64,000 nt of DNA from an archaeon (lineage in GTDB: Archaea > Aenigmatarchaeota > Aenigmatarchaeia > QMZP01 > JAFGSV01). This document shows, in pieces, positions 8,722 through 17,121 of this stretch. The DNA lies in assembly GCA_028279705.1 (NCBI GenBank), contig JANQNF010000024.1, positions 174,257 to 238,256 on the forward strand, given 5' to 3'. Made by a program: the position numbers and the translations under genes. The first letter of the stretch is position 1; every line of letters begins with the position of its first letter. Under the pieces are notes generated by a model. The model had not been told where the DNA came from and did not search any database. It saw only the letters and a program-made list of their open reading frames with translations.

Positions 8722-9273
8722 TCAATGACCCTTTCCAAGCTTTTTCTCAAGTTCCTCCACCCTCTTCTTGAGGGCAGTCATCTTGATTTCCCTTCCGATC
8801 ATCATCTTGTTTAAATTCTCAAGTTCAGCGTTCCTCTTCCTGAGGGTTTCTTCTGCTTCTATCTGCACCGTGATGTCCTTGTCCATGCCGCGATAGCCTG
8901 CCAGCTGGCCCATTTCATCCAGCACGGGTACACCATTTGTGAGAAGGCACACCTTCTTGCCGCTTTTTGTCAAGTTCCAGTTCCTGAGATCCACTATCCG
9001 TTCCTTTTTGGCAGATATTGCTTCAAATTTCTTCCCGCAAACCACCTTTTCTTCTCCTGTCATGAAATCGAACGGACTTTTCCCGACAATCTCTTCTGGT
9101 GAGTATTCGAGAATGCGCTTTACACCTTCTGACGCGAACGTGTATTTACCTTCCCTGTTGATCTCCCATATGAAATCTGCGGAACACAGTGCAATGTCCT
9201 GGAACATTTTTGCAGACTTTATGAGTTCATCTATTTCATCCTTTTCATCGGGTCTGGAACTTTCATCAGACAT
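8722..9273 (-). CDS. Soluble PAS sensor protein without output domain
   Basis: 183 residues: a short acidic N terminus, one PAS/PAC domain (residues about 25-145, with DFIWEINREGKYTFASEGV, RILEYSPEEIVGKSPFDFM and the PAC end GYRGMDKDIT), then a coiled coil ending in LNKMMIGREIKMTALKKRVE. No kinase, cyclase or DNA-binding domain follows. The terminal motif recurs in three other sensors of this window. PAS domains bind small ligands or haem, which cannot be told from sequence alone. It lies 50 bases downstream of the beta-propeller genes on the same strand and may share their transcript. Confidence 0.85.
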   Translation of the reverse strand: MSDESSRPDEKDEIDELIKSAKMFQDIALCSADFIWEINREGKYTFASEGVKRILEYSPEEIVGKSPFDFMTGEEKVVCGKKFEAISAKKERIVDLRNWNLTKSGKKVCLLTNGVPVLDEMGQLAGYRGMDKDITVQIEAEETLRKRNAELENLNKMMIGREIKMTALKKRVEELEKKLGKGH

Positions 9274-9323
9274 GATTATAATTCTCTTTCCCTTTCTAAT
9301 AAAACTACTTCTTCAGCGACCAA

Positions 9324-10613
9324 TTAGAATCCTTCAGTCTTCTCGTCAACCTGATATTTACCTTTCGAAGAATACTGCGTCGATATCTGATATGTCAGCA
9401 TGCTTTGATATTCGCTAGTGTTAAGCTCATCCTCACGTTCAAATTTCATATCGTAGGTCTTCTTTTCCTCTTCCTCTATAACATTATCCGAAATCTTCAT
9501 CTGCAGCTCGAATATTTCCTGCGGCGGTGAAACGTATGACGGGCTCCCCGCTGCCCTGAATTTCCACAATAATCTGTGTGTATCGATGTTAACTGCATAG
9601 AGATTGCAATCCCAACTTGTGAAATACACTATCCTCTCCTTGAATGATGGTTGCATCCATACGAGGTCCTGCGTTTCAAAATTCCACAATTCCTTCCCGT
9701 CAAGGCCGATGCAGTGAAGAATCTTGTCATCACCACCAACGTACAATCTGTCTTCATATACATTTGGGATACTGAACATCGTCTGTTTACTTTTTTTCCA
9801 CACTTTCTTGCCATCCAGTGTTAATGCAAACAATGTACCATCTCTTGTATTGAGAAATAAATGATCATTGTGGAGTATGGGACTTGCGGTATTTCCATAT
9901 GTCCCGGTTGGAAATTTCCATATCATTTTTCCAGCGTCTGCTGTCAGCGCATAAATGTAATTATCAAACGACGCTACATAGACCACGTTATCGTTCACGA
10001 GGAACGGGTTCTGTGTGTGTATTTCACCCTGCGTCTCGAATTTCCATACAAGTTCCCCCGTTTCTGCGTCTATGCAGTACATGAACCGGTCAAAAGATCC
10101 TATGTAAACCTTACCGTCATTTACCGCGGGACATGAGTTTATTTCATCGAATGTTTTGTATTTCCATAAAAATGCCCCAGTCTCAGCGTCCAGGCAGTAG
10201 ACGTTGTGATCCTTTGATGCAAAATACACCTTACCGTTCTCTACCCATGGGAGGACGTTTACTTCTCCCTCTGTCTTGTATTTCCATACAAGTTCCCCGG
10301 TTTTTGCATCGATGCAGTGGAGGTTGTAGTCATAAGAACCCACATATATTTTTCCATTGCTGTACACCGGCGAACCCGCGAGTATGATTCCTTCGGTCTT
10401 GTATTTCCATACAAGTTCCCCATTACCCGCATCCACTGCATAAACGTTTTGGTTGCAGCTTGCCACATAAACGATGCCGTCTTTTATCAGCGGTATCTGG
10501 GCCATGCTCCCGCCGGGACCTATGCTCCACATCCTGTCAAACTTGGTAGTCTTCTTCACTTCAAAGTCTCCCATCTCTACCGAGAAGTCTTCAAGGGAGC
10601 CGCCTTCTTCCAT
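9324..10613 (-). CDS. Eight-bladed PQQ-like beta-propeller protein
   Basis: 429 residues. After a 45-residue acidic start come eight PQQ/quinoprotein-type repeats, each of the form VYVxSxDxNxYxxDxxTGELxWKYKT. There is no signal peptide or membrane helix, so it should be cytoplasmic, whereas most such propellers are exported. A 60-residue tail after the propeller ends in LTYQISTQYSSKGKYQV and is shared with the paralogue upstream. The gene follows that paralogue by 22 bases. Ligand unknown: the PQQ-dehydrogenase residues cannot be assigned, so a scaffold or binding role is more likely than an enzyme. Confidence 0.85.
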   Translation of the reverse strand: MEEGGSLEDFSVEMGDFEVKKTTKFDRMWSIGPGGSMAQIPLIKDGIVYVASCNQNVYAVDAGNGELVWKYKTEGIILAGSPVYSNGKIYVGSYDYNLHCIDAKTGELVWKYKTEGEVNVLPWVENGKVYFASKDHNVYCLDAETGAFLWKYKTFDEINSCPAVNDGKVYIGSFDRFMYCIDAETGELVWKFETQGEIHTQNPFLVNDNVVYVASFDNYIYALTADAGKMIWKFPTGTYGNTASPILHNDHLFLNTRDGTLFALTLDGKKVWKKSKQTMFSIPNVYEDRLYVGGDDKILHCIGLDGKELWNFETQDLVWMQPSFKERIVYFTSWDCNLYAVNIDTHRLLWKFRAAGSPSYVSPPQEIFELQMKISDNVIEEEEKKTYDMKFEREDELNTSEYQSMLTYQISTQYSSKGKYQVDEKTEGF

Positions 10614-10635
10614 GAATAGTAAATCACATTATGTT

Positions 10636-11925
10636 TTAAAATTCTTCCTCGTGGCTGTTTACCTGATATTTTCCTTTTGAGCAGTATTGTGTCGATACCT
10701 GGTATGTAAGTCTTGAGGTGTATTCGCTTGTACTGAGTTCGTCTTCGGCAAGCGTTCCCAGATCATAGGTCTTTTTGACCTCCTCTTCGAGATCATTCTC
10801 CTGTACTTTCATTTCCACTACGAAACCTTCGTATGGGGGAGGAACGTATGATGGTGAACCTTCTGTCCTGAACTTCCAGATAACGCCCCCTGCTACCGTA
10901 TCTAGTGCGTACAGATGACAATCGTAAGACCCGAAAAAGACGACGCCATCACTTACCGTGGGCATCCACCATGTCATCCCTTGGGTCTTGTATTTCCATA
11001 AAAGCTTTCCGTAAAGATTGATGCAGTAAAGATTCATGTCTTCGGATGTTATGAATATCATGTCGTTGTAGACAACCGGCTGTCCCAGGGGCTTTGTCGT
11101 CGTGAATCTCCACTTCACGTTGCCATCAAGGTCCATTCCGAAAAGAACGCCATCTTCATTTGCCAGCAGCAGAAGATCGCCGTGTATGACAGTTCCCGAT
11201 TCTATGCCGTAGTTTGCAACCTTCTTTTTCCACAAGATCGTACCGTTTTCTACGTCGAGTGCGTACAGCAGGTTGTCATACGCTGCAAGGTACAGTACCC
11301 CGTTTTTTATTGCATAGTCCGAACCGACGACTTCCTGCCTGGTGCGGAATTTCCATTTCAGTGCACCAGTCTCCGAATACACGCAGTACAGATAATTGTC
11401 GTAAGATCCGAAGATGACACAATCATCGTGCACAGTCGGTATTGAAATTATTTCAGCTCTCGTGTTGAATTTCCAGATAAGTTCACCGGTCTTTGCGTCA
11501 AGTGCATAGAAGTTCCTGTCCATGGAACCAAAGCACACCTTGCCGTTAACAACGACAGCACTATCCAGTACAGGCCTTTCGGTCTGGAACTTCCATAACA
11601 TTTCCCCGGTATTGGCATCTAGCGCGTACATGTTCCTGTCGTATGAGCCTATGTAGAGGATACCTTCATTTATGACAGGGGATGATATGCATATCCTCTC
11701 TTCTACCCTGAACTTCCAGACGACTTCACCACTTGATGCATCCAGGCAATAAATGTTTCTGTTGAGGCAACCGAAGTAGACCTTACCTTCCCATACGACC
11801 GGGTGCTGGTCTACGCTCCCGCCTTCACCAATTCTCCATAACCTGTCGTATTTCTTCTCCTGGCGCACTTCGAAATCCTGCATTTCTATGGACGCATCTT
11901 CGAAGGATAAAGTCGATTCTTCCAT
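10636..11925 (-). CDS. Eight-bladed PQQ-like beta-propeller protein, paralogue
   Basis: About 429 residues from the ATG of MEESTLSFEDASIEM. That ATG starts one base after the stop of the lipoprotein gene, which supports it over an in-frame start 147 bases upstream. Eight repeats such as LYIGSYDRNMYALDANTGEM follow, then the same tail as its neighbour (LTYQVSTQYCSKGKYQV). No export signal is visible. Blade-by-blade similarity to the downstream gene shows a tandem duplication of the whole gene. The pair sits behind a promoter shared divergently with the TrmB regulator. Confidence 0.85.
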   Translation of the reverse strand: MEESTLSFEDASIEMQDFEVRQEKKYDRLWRIGEGGSVDQHPVVWEGKVYFGCLNRNIYCLDASSGEVVWKFRVEERICISSPVINEGILYIGSYDRNMYALDANTGEMLWKFQTERPVLDSAVVVNGKVCFGSMDRNFYALDAKTGELIWKFNTRAEIISIPTVHDDCVIFGSYDNYLYCVYSETGALKWKFRTRQEVVGSDYAIKNGVLYLAAYDNLLYALDVENGTILWKKKVANYGIESGTVIHGDLLLLANEDGVLFGMDLDGNVKWRFTTTKPLGQPVVYNDMIFITSEDMNLYCINLYGKLLWKYKTQGMTWWMPTVSDGVVFFGSYDCHLYALDTVAGGVIWKFRTEGSPSYVPPPYEGFVVEMKVQENDLEEEVKKTYDLGTLAEDELSTSEYTSRLTYQVSTQYCSKGKYQVNSHEEEF

Positions 11926-11926
11926 A

Positions 11927-12256
11927 TTAACGTTCGTGCTGAATTCCGCTTTCAGCTTCCCTCCTCTCCATCCAGCAACGCACGTAATACGGGTACGTTT
12001 CCTTGAACTTCTCTTCGTATTCCTTGAAAAGCGGACTTTCCCGCCCCAGATATAAAGGTTCGTTCTTTCCAAAATATCCTATTATCACACTGTCCAGGTC
12101 GCCATAAGGGCACCTGTCTATATACGTGTTAGCCTGAACGACTTTACCGTTTCTTTCGTAATTCTGCAAGACATTCGGTATTACACAACCCCTTTCCTGT
12201 ACACACGAAGTGGTTGATAAGAGTAAAATTCCAACCAATGTCCTAAAACCTTCCAT
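11927..12256 (-). CDS. Small putative lipoprotein
   Basis: 109 residues with a short hydrophobic start and a Cys at residue 18 (MEGFRTLVGILLLSTTSC), so a lipoprotein signal is plausible though the TTSC lipobox is weak. The mature part has four further cysteines (RGCVIPN, DRCPYG and VRCWM, plus the anchor) that could form disulfides. No family recognised. It is the first gene of a unit with the two beta-propellers (1-base gap to the next start) and faces the TrmB gene. Confidence 0.65.
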   Translation of the reverse strand: MEGFRTLVGILLLSTTSCVQERGCVIPNVLQNYERNGKVVQANTYIDRCPYGDLDSVIIGYFGKNEPLYLGRESPLFKEYEEKFKETYPYYVRCWMERREAESGIQHER

Positions 12257-12301
12257 ACCAATCGTATTAAAATACGCGGTTAGGGTATTTTAACTTGAGT
12301 A

Positions 12302-12315
12302 GTAAAAGTTTTTAC
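12302..12315. promoter_or_regulatory. Palindrome GTAAAA-GT-TTTTAC between propeller and trmB genes
   Basis: Perfect six-base inverted repeat with a two-base centre, placed 33 bases before the TrmB start and 46 bases before the divergent lipoprotein start. Its position suits an operator for the TrmB-type regulator. A second partial inverted repeat, GTATT-AA-AATAC, lies at about 12264-12275. Binding is inferred. Confidence 0.45.
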
Positions 12316-12348
12316 GACAAATTTAAGGAATAAAACCCAATAATCATC

Positions 12349-13107
12349 ATGAACAAGGAGATACTAAAGGATCTTGGCCTTACAAACAACGAAACAGAGG
12401 TATATCTTACGCTTATTCGTCTGGGTTCGGTGACTGTAAACGTCATCGCTGAGAAGTCCGGACTGCACAGGCAGGCATGCTACGACGCCCTTGACAGGCT
12501 TCTTGAGAAGGGGTTTGTAAGCTTTGTCACCAAGAACAACAGTAAGCATTTCAGCGGGGTTCATCCAGAAAAGATACTTTCGTACCTGAAGGAGAAGGAA
12601 GATAATTTCAAACTGGTCCTCCCGGAACTGCTGAATCTGGTAAAAACACCCAAAGAAGACACGTCCGTCGAAGTTTTCAAGGGAAGTGGTATAGTAAAGA
12701 CTATCATGCGAGACATAACGAATGAGGCTGAAACATTCAAGGAGGATGTCCTTATAATGGGCGTCGATGAGAGGGACTTTGTCAAGGACAACGAGACCGT
12801 GACTAAGCACCACCTGATAAAGATGAGGAAGATGGGTATAAAGGAGAGAGTTCTCGTCGAGGAGGGCGACACGTATTTCCTCGAAGGCCCCCAGACCGAA
12901 TACAGGTGGTTTCCCAAAAACTCTTTCAGTCCGATTCCAATGTTCGTTTACGGCAGCAAGATGGCCATCATAATATGGGGAAACCCCAATTACGCAATAG
13001 TTATAGACAACAGAAGGATTTCAGACTCTTACAGGAAGCAGTTCGACATGCTGTGGAAGATTTCAAAGAAGATTCCCGCTAAACATTTAAAAGCATGCCG
13101 TATATAA
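12349..13107 (+). CDS. TrmB-family transcriptional regulator
   Basis: 252 residues. An N-terminal winged helix (LKDLGLTNNETEVYLTLIRL, then VNVIAEKSGLHRQACYDALD) is the TrmB DNA-binding domain. A helical linker (residues 85-110) leads to a C-terminal effector domain with VEVFKGSGIVKTIMRDI and IPMFVYGSKMAIIIWGNPN. Classical TrmB proteins sense sugars, but this shorter effector domain gives no clear ligand. It is divergent from the lipoprotein/beta-propeller operon, its most likely target, and is followed by ribosomal genes. Confidence 0.88.
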   Translation: MNKEILKDLGLTNNETEVYLTLIRLGSVTVNVIAEKSGLHRQACYDALDRLLEKGFVSFVTKNNSKHFSGVHPEKILSYLKEKEDNFKLVLPELLNLVKTPKEDTSVEVFKGSGIVKTIMRDITNEAETFKEDVLIMGVDERDFVKDNETVTKHHLIKMRKMGIKERVLVEEGDTYFLEGPQTEYRWFPKNSFSPIPMFVYGSKMAIIIWGNPNYAIVIDNRRISDSYRKQFDMLWKISKKIPAKHLKACRI

Positions 13108-13167
13108 TACGATAATACCTGAAAAATGACTCAGGGCAGTACCCTGAAGATTAATGGAGGTAAGAAA

Positions 13168-13533
13168 ATGCCAGCGTATGTGAAATTTGAAGTACCAAAG
13201 GAATTGTCTGAGAAGACATACGATGCAGTAGAGAAGGCGAGGGACACAGGAAAGACCAGGAAAGGCGTCAACGAGGCCACAAAGGCAATCGAGAGGGGAA
13301 TTGCGAAGCTTATCGTAATGGCCCAGGACGTTGAACCAGAAGAAGTCATGATGCATCTTCCGGTCATATGTGATGAAAAGAAGGTCCCTTACTCGTACGT
13401 TCCTTCCAAATCAGAACTTGGCAAGGCTGCCGGTCTTGAAGTGCCGACATCAACCATTGCCATAGTCGAGGAAGGGGACTCAAAGAAGTTCATCGACGAG
13501 ATCGCAAAGAAGACTGCAGACCTCAAGAAATAG
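13168..13533 (+). CDS. rpl7ae: Ribosomal protein L7Ae
   Basis: 121 residues from the ATG of [13 protein letters not shown], which has a GGAGGT site seven bases upstream; the earlier in-frame ATG lacks one. L7Ae binds kink-turns in 23S rRNA, in box C/D and H/ACA guide RNPs and in archaeal RNase P. Family residues are present: [20 protein letters not shown] and [15 protein letters not shown], then [18 protein letters not shown]. It heads the conserved archaeal cluster with S28e and L24e (8- and 8-base gaps). Nop5, fibrillarin and RNase P subunits elsewhere in the window are its functional partners. Confidence 0.96.
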   Translation: MPAYVKFEVPKELSEKTYDAVEKARDTGKTRKGVNEATKAIERGIAKLIVMAQDVEPEEVMMHLPVICDEKKVPYSYVPSKSELGKAAGLEVPTSTIAIVEEGDSKKFIDEIAKKTADLKK

Positions 13534-13541
13534 GTGTTCTT

Positions 13542-13742
13542 ATGGCCTTTCCGGCTGAAGTGTTGAAAGTCTTAGGACGAATGGGTATCAAAGGAGTGAG
13601 CAGGGTCAGAGTCAGGGTTAACGATGGCCCGGACAAGGGAAAGGTGCTCACAAGAAACGTAGTCGGGCCCATAAGGGAAGGCGACATAATCATGGTCAAG
13701 GAAACGGAGATGGAGTCCGTAGGTGCCCTTAAGGGCAGGTAG
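13542..13742 (+). CDS. rps28e: Ribosomal protein S28e
   Basis: 66 residues, the normal length. The OB-fold motif RVRVNDGPDKGKVLTRNV and the ending GPIREGDIIMVKETEME are diagnostic of S28e, a small-subunit protein near the mRNA exit site in archaea and eukaryotes. It lies eight bases after L7Ae and eight before L24e, in the common archaeal order. Confidence 0.96.
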   Translation: MAFPAEVLKVLGRMGIKGVSRVRVRVNDGPDKGKVLTRNVVGPIREGDIIMVKETEMESVGALKGR

Positions 13743-13750
13743 GTTTTCTC

Positions 13751-13927
13751 ATGAAATGCACGTTCTGTGACGACGAAATTCCAAGCGGAAGGGGAAAGAT
13801 GTTTGTGAAGAACACCGGTCAGGTGTTCTACTTTTGCAATTCCAAGTGCCAGAAGAACCACGCACTCAAAAGGGACGGCAAGAAAGTGCGATGGACCAAG
13901 AAGTCCACTGACTTGAAGAAGAAATGA
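13751..13927 (+). CDS. rpl24e: Ribosomal protein L24e
   Basis: 58 residues: MKCTFCDDEIPSGRGKMFVK at the start, then YFCNSKCQKNH. The four cysteines (CTFC and CNSKC) form the zinc finger of L24e, a large-subunit protein near the subunit interface. The gene is short enough to be missed by length cut-offs. It closes the L7Ae-S28e-L24e unit; nucleoside diphosphate kinase and IF2, which often follow in archaea, are absent here. Confidence 0.95.
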   Translation: MKCTFCDDEIPSGRGKMFVKNTGQVFYFCNSKCQKNHALKRDGKKVRWTKKSTDLKKK

Positions 13928-13986
13928 ATTCCAGATTCTTTCTTTTGAACATAAACTATAAAGCGGCCATAAGGTAATATCTATTG

Positions 13987-15078
13987 ATGGTGGCCGAAGA
14001 GCGCCGTTTGAGAAAAACCATTGAAGAAAAGAAGACTTTCTCGTCCATTTCCGTTAAATCCAAGCTACTTGTCATATTCTCCTCATTCTTCATTCTTTTG
14101 CTTGTCATGCTTTTTGCAAGCGCTATGAGCATGAACCTGCTTTCTGCAATGAGGACGCATGTAGGCGGTGAGAGCCTTTGGTCAAAGTCGCAGAAAGACT
14201 CGTTCTATTTCATGGAGATTTACATGAAGACCGGCGACGAGGAATATTACAAGAAGTTCGAAGAAGAGTTTGCCGTTCCCATGGGCATAAGCAAGTTCTA
14301 CCTCGAGGTCCTCAAGGCTGACGATTTCAACAAGACCATAGCATATGAAGGAATGAGAGAGGGTTCCATACACCCAGACGATTTTGACGATACCATATTC
14401 CTGGTCAGGGGCTTTCGCGGCAATGAATACATAGAGGAGGGAATAGTCAACTGGAAGAAAGCCTACTCATATCTTCTTGAAACAAAACAGCTGGGTGAAA
14501 AAATACACAATCACATACTTTCTAACAGGACGGACGGGTACGACCTTGATTCTGCCAGCGCGAGACTCTCTTTCATAAATGAAGACATGCGGATCATAGA
14601 GGACAGCTACTCTTTTCTCATGGGAGAAGCATCAAGATGGCTCAAGAGGACACTCACGATTTTGATGGTTGCAATAACACTTGTCATAGTAACGATAATG
14701 TCCATGATATATTACATTATACCGAGAAGGGTGCTTTCCAATCTTTACGAGCTGAAAGATGGAACCGACCGTATTTCCAAAGGCGATTTTACACGGAAGG
14801 TGCCTGTGAAATCCAGTGACGAGATAGGAGAGCTGTCCAAAGCATTCAATAGCATGATGGGTGACCTTTCCAGTGCCAGGAAGAGCCTCATCGAGAGGAC
14901 GAATGAGGCTGAAAGTGCCAAAGCGGATCTTTCTGAAAAGAACTACGAGCTTGAAAAATTCAACAAGCTAGCTGTCGGACGCGAGCTTAAGATGGTCGAG
15001 CTGAAGAGGAAGATATCGAGACTTGAGGGCAACGGGAAGAAGGTAAAGAGAAAGTCGGATGAAATAGGCACGGGTTGA
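13987..15078 (+). CDS. Membrane HAMP sensor protein without kinase or methyl-accepting domain
   Basis: About 363 residues. A basic N terminus and a membrane helix (KLLVIFSSFFILLLVMLFAS) lead to an extracytoplasmic helical sensor region (residues about 50-215), a second membrane helix (TILMVAITLVIVTIMSMIYY), a HAMP domain (IPRRVLSNLYELKDGTDRIS, then DEIGELSKAFNSM) and a coiled coil ending KFNKLAVGRELKMVELKRK. It stops there: no histidine kinase, cyclase or chemotaxis signalling domain follows. A TATA-like ACTATAAAG about 27 bases before the ATG suggests a leaderless transcript. The PAS gene follows 49 bases later. Confidence 0.87.
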   Translation: MVAEERRLRKTIEEKKTFSSISVKSKLLVIFSSFFILLLVMLFASAMSMNLLSAMRTHVGGESLWSKSQKDSFYFMEIYMKTGDEEYYKKFEEEFAVPMGISKFYLEVLKADDFNKTIAYEGMREGSIHPDDFDDTIFLVRGFRGNEYIEEGIVNWKKAYSYLLETKQLGEKIHNHILSNRTDGYDLDSASARLSFINEDMRIIEDSYSFLMGEASRWLKRTLTILMVAITLVIVTIMSMIYYIIPRRVLSNLYELKDGTDRISKGDFTRKVPVKSSDEIGELSKAFNSMMGDLSSARKSLIERTNEAESAKADLSEKNYELEKFNKLAVGRELKMVELKRKISRLEGNGKKVKRKSDEIGTG

Positions 15079-15127
15079 GTGCATTTTAAGCCTAAACATT
15101 TATTTCAGATTTATTCATTAATTATTC

Positions 15128-16030
15128 ATGGAACATTCTCCTGACAGTGAGGAAAACTACTACGAGACCATATTACGAAATGTTCCTTTCATTGCCTTCA
15201 GCCTTGACACCCGAGGAAGAGTACTGAAGGCAAACAAGTACACTGAGGATACGCTTGGTCTGAAGCTCGATGACCACAAGGGCAAGCCTTTCAATAAAGT
15301 CATTAAGATAAGGAAGCGCGAACTTCTCAAAATATTCATTGAATTTAGAAAGAACCTCGCCGGGAAGGTAACGGGGAAGACTCAGTACAAAATCGAGCTT
15401 CCAGATGGACGCAAAAAGAAACTGGAAATCATAGGCATACCGCTCAAAAAAGACGGAAAGGTCGTTGAGATATTGGACATAGGAGAAGATGTGACAGCAA
15501 AAGAGGAGATGACAGAAAAACTGAGAAAATCCGAGGCACTCCTCAACAGTATAATAGACCAGAGTCCCAACTCGACTTGGATTTCAGACGACAGGGGCGT
15601 TGCCATAAGAATGAACAGAGCGTGCTACGAACTTTTCAAAATCACCCCTGAAGAGGTGATTGGAAAGTACAGCCTTTTCACAGACAACATACTGGAAAAG
15701 CAGGGTCACATGCCACTCGTAAAGGACGTGTTCAAGAAATGCAAGATAGCAAAATTCAAGATAGAATACGATACTGCTGCTCTTGAGAACGTGCCACTTG
15801 AAAAGACCGTTAAAAGGATACTTGACGTCACGATCTTTCCAATAAAGGACGAAAAAGGCAAAGTCACAAATGCAGTCGTTCAGCATAACGACATAACGGA
15901 GCAGCACGAAATGCATAGACAGCTTGAGGAGAAGGTCGAGGAACTGGAAAAGTTCAAGGATCTCACAGTCGGCAGGGAACTCCGTATGGTTGAACTGAAG
16001 AACAAGCTGAGAAGTTCGGGGGATTCGTAG
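15128..16030 (+). CDS. Tandem PAS sensor protein without output domain
   Basis: 300 residues with two PAS domains (residues about 12-130 and 140-270; PAC ends EILDIGEDVTAKEEM and VVQHNDITEQHEM), then a coiled coil ending KFKDLTVGRELRMVELKNK. No catalytic or DNA-binding module follows. Cytoplasmic. The shared terminal helix with the HAMP protein just upstream suggests the two can pair or contact a common partner. The second PAS core has a Cys (NRACYELFKITPEEVIGKYS), but a cofactor cannot be assigned. Confidence 0.86.
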   Translation: MEHSPDSEENYYETILRNVPFIAFSLDTRGRVLKANKYTEDTLGLKLDDHKGKPFNKVIKIRKRELLKIFIEFRKNLAGKVTGKTQYKIELPDGRKKKLEIIGIPLKKDGKVVEILDIGEDVTAKEEMTEKLRKSEALLNSIIDQSPNSTWISDDRGVAIRMNRACYELFKITPEEVIGKYSLFTDNILEKQGHMPLVKDVFKKCKIAKFKIEYDTAALENVPLEKTVKRILDVTIFPIKDEKGKVTNAVVQHNDITEQHEMHRQLEEKVEELEKFKDLTVGRELRMVELKNKLRSSGDS

Positions 16031-16160
16031 TTTTTTCGAATACAAACAGCTCTAAAGTCACATTTCACCAACATGGAGATTTTTCTCGCTTCAATGGAAA
16101 GGCAACTTTCCCGGACTTGAACATATGAAATTATTTATTGATTCACCACAATTTAGAGTA

Positions 16161-17081
16161 ATGAGAAGTTTACTGAAGGATTCGGACCTTTCTCCTGCCG
16201 AGAAGCGCGAGATAATAGAGCTTGCACTTGACATGAAGAAGAACCCCGATAAGTATGCAAAAGAGATGAAAGACAAGACGCTTGTCATGTACTTTGAGAA
16301 ATCCTCTACCCGCACGCGATTAAGCTTCGAAGCCGGCATGACGCAGCTTGGCGGTCACGGGATATTTCTTGACAAGAGGACCACCCAGGTCTCCATATCT
16401 GAACTCAGGGACGAGATACGCGCAATAGAGCGGTACGCTGACGTGGTAATGGCAAGAACGATGAAGCATTCGACGCTCGTCGAGATGAATAAGGTCATGA
16501 ACACGCCTCTCATAAACGGCTGTTGCGAGAAATACCACCCCTGCCAGGCGCTTGGTGATGCCCTCACCATGACAGAAAACGGAGGCGACCTCAAGGGCAA
16601 GCACATAGTATGGCTCGGTATCGCCAATAACGTCAGTAACAGTCTCGTGCAGACGTGCACACAGCTTGGTGCAAAGGTGACCATGTGCGTTCCAGAGAAG
16701 GATCCTGACGCAGTTGATGGCGAAATGGAGGATGAGGCGAAGAAGACGGGACTTTATGAAGAGACCACGGACGTATCGTGCATAAAGGATGCAGATTTCG
16801 TACATACGGACACATGGGTCAACATGGAGTTCATAAACGACCCGAAATTCGCTGATGAGAAAGAGAGGCGCATCAAGGCTTTCATGCCTTACCAGCTCAA
16901 TAAAGCGCTCCTCGACAAGCACGGAAGCGACGCAAAGCTGCTCCACTGCATGCCATGCCACGTAGGCTATGAGATAGCCAGGGATGCAATAGACCATCCC
17001 AATTCGCTTATTTTCGACCAGGCCGAAAACAGGATGCACATACAGAAGGCAATAATGGTATGGCTTCTCAGAAATTCATGA
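16161..17081 (+). CDS. argF: Ornithine carbamoyltransferase-like protein
   Basis: About 306 residues, normal for the family. The carbamoyl-phosphate loop is EKSSTRTRLSFEAG, with HPCQALGD and a C-terminal HCMPCHVGYE that matches the HCLP motif of OTC. The SMG loop, which holds the ornithine side chain, reads TDTWVNMEF, so Ser and Gly are changed to Asn and Glu. That leaves the second substrate open (ornithine, an acylated ornithine or another amine). I prefer the ATG of MRSLLKDSDLSP, where family members usually begin and which has a TATA-like TTATTTATT about 27 bases upstream; an ATG 36 bases earlier is in frame. No other arginine genes are nearby. Confidence 0.85.
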   Translation: MRSLLKDSDLSPAEKREIIELALDMKKNPDKYAKEMKDKTLVMYFEKSSTRTRLSFEAGMTQLGGHGIFLDKRTTQVSISELRDEIRAIERYADVVMARTMKHSTLVEMNKVMNTPLINGCCEKYHPCQALGDALTMTENGGDLKGKHIVWLGIANNVSNSLVQTCTQLGAKVTMCVPEKDPDAVDGEMEDEAKKTGLYEETTDVSCIKDADFVHTDTWVNMEFINDPKFADEKERRIKAFMPYQLNKALLDKHGSDAKLLHCMPCHVGYEIARDAIDHPNSLIFDQAENRMHIQKAIMVWLLRNS

Positions 17082-17121
17082 ACCGAAGAAATAATTTATT
17101 TCACATACACCTATCCTTAAC

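Noticed and set aside
16320-17039. 239-residue open frame opposite argF
   Set aside because: It is antisense to a clear carbamoyltransferase and shows no motif of its own; such shadows are common at this composition.
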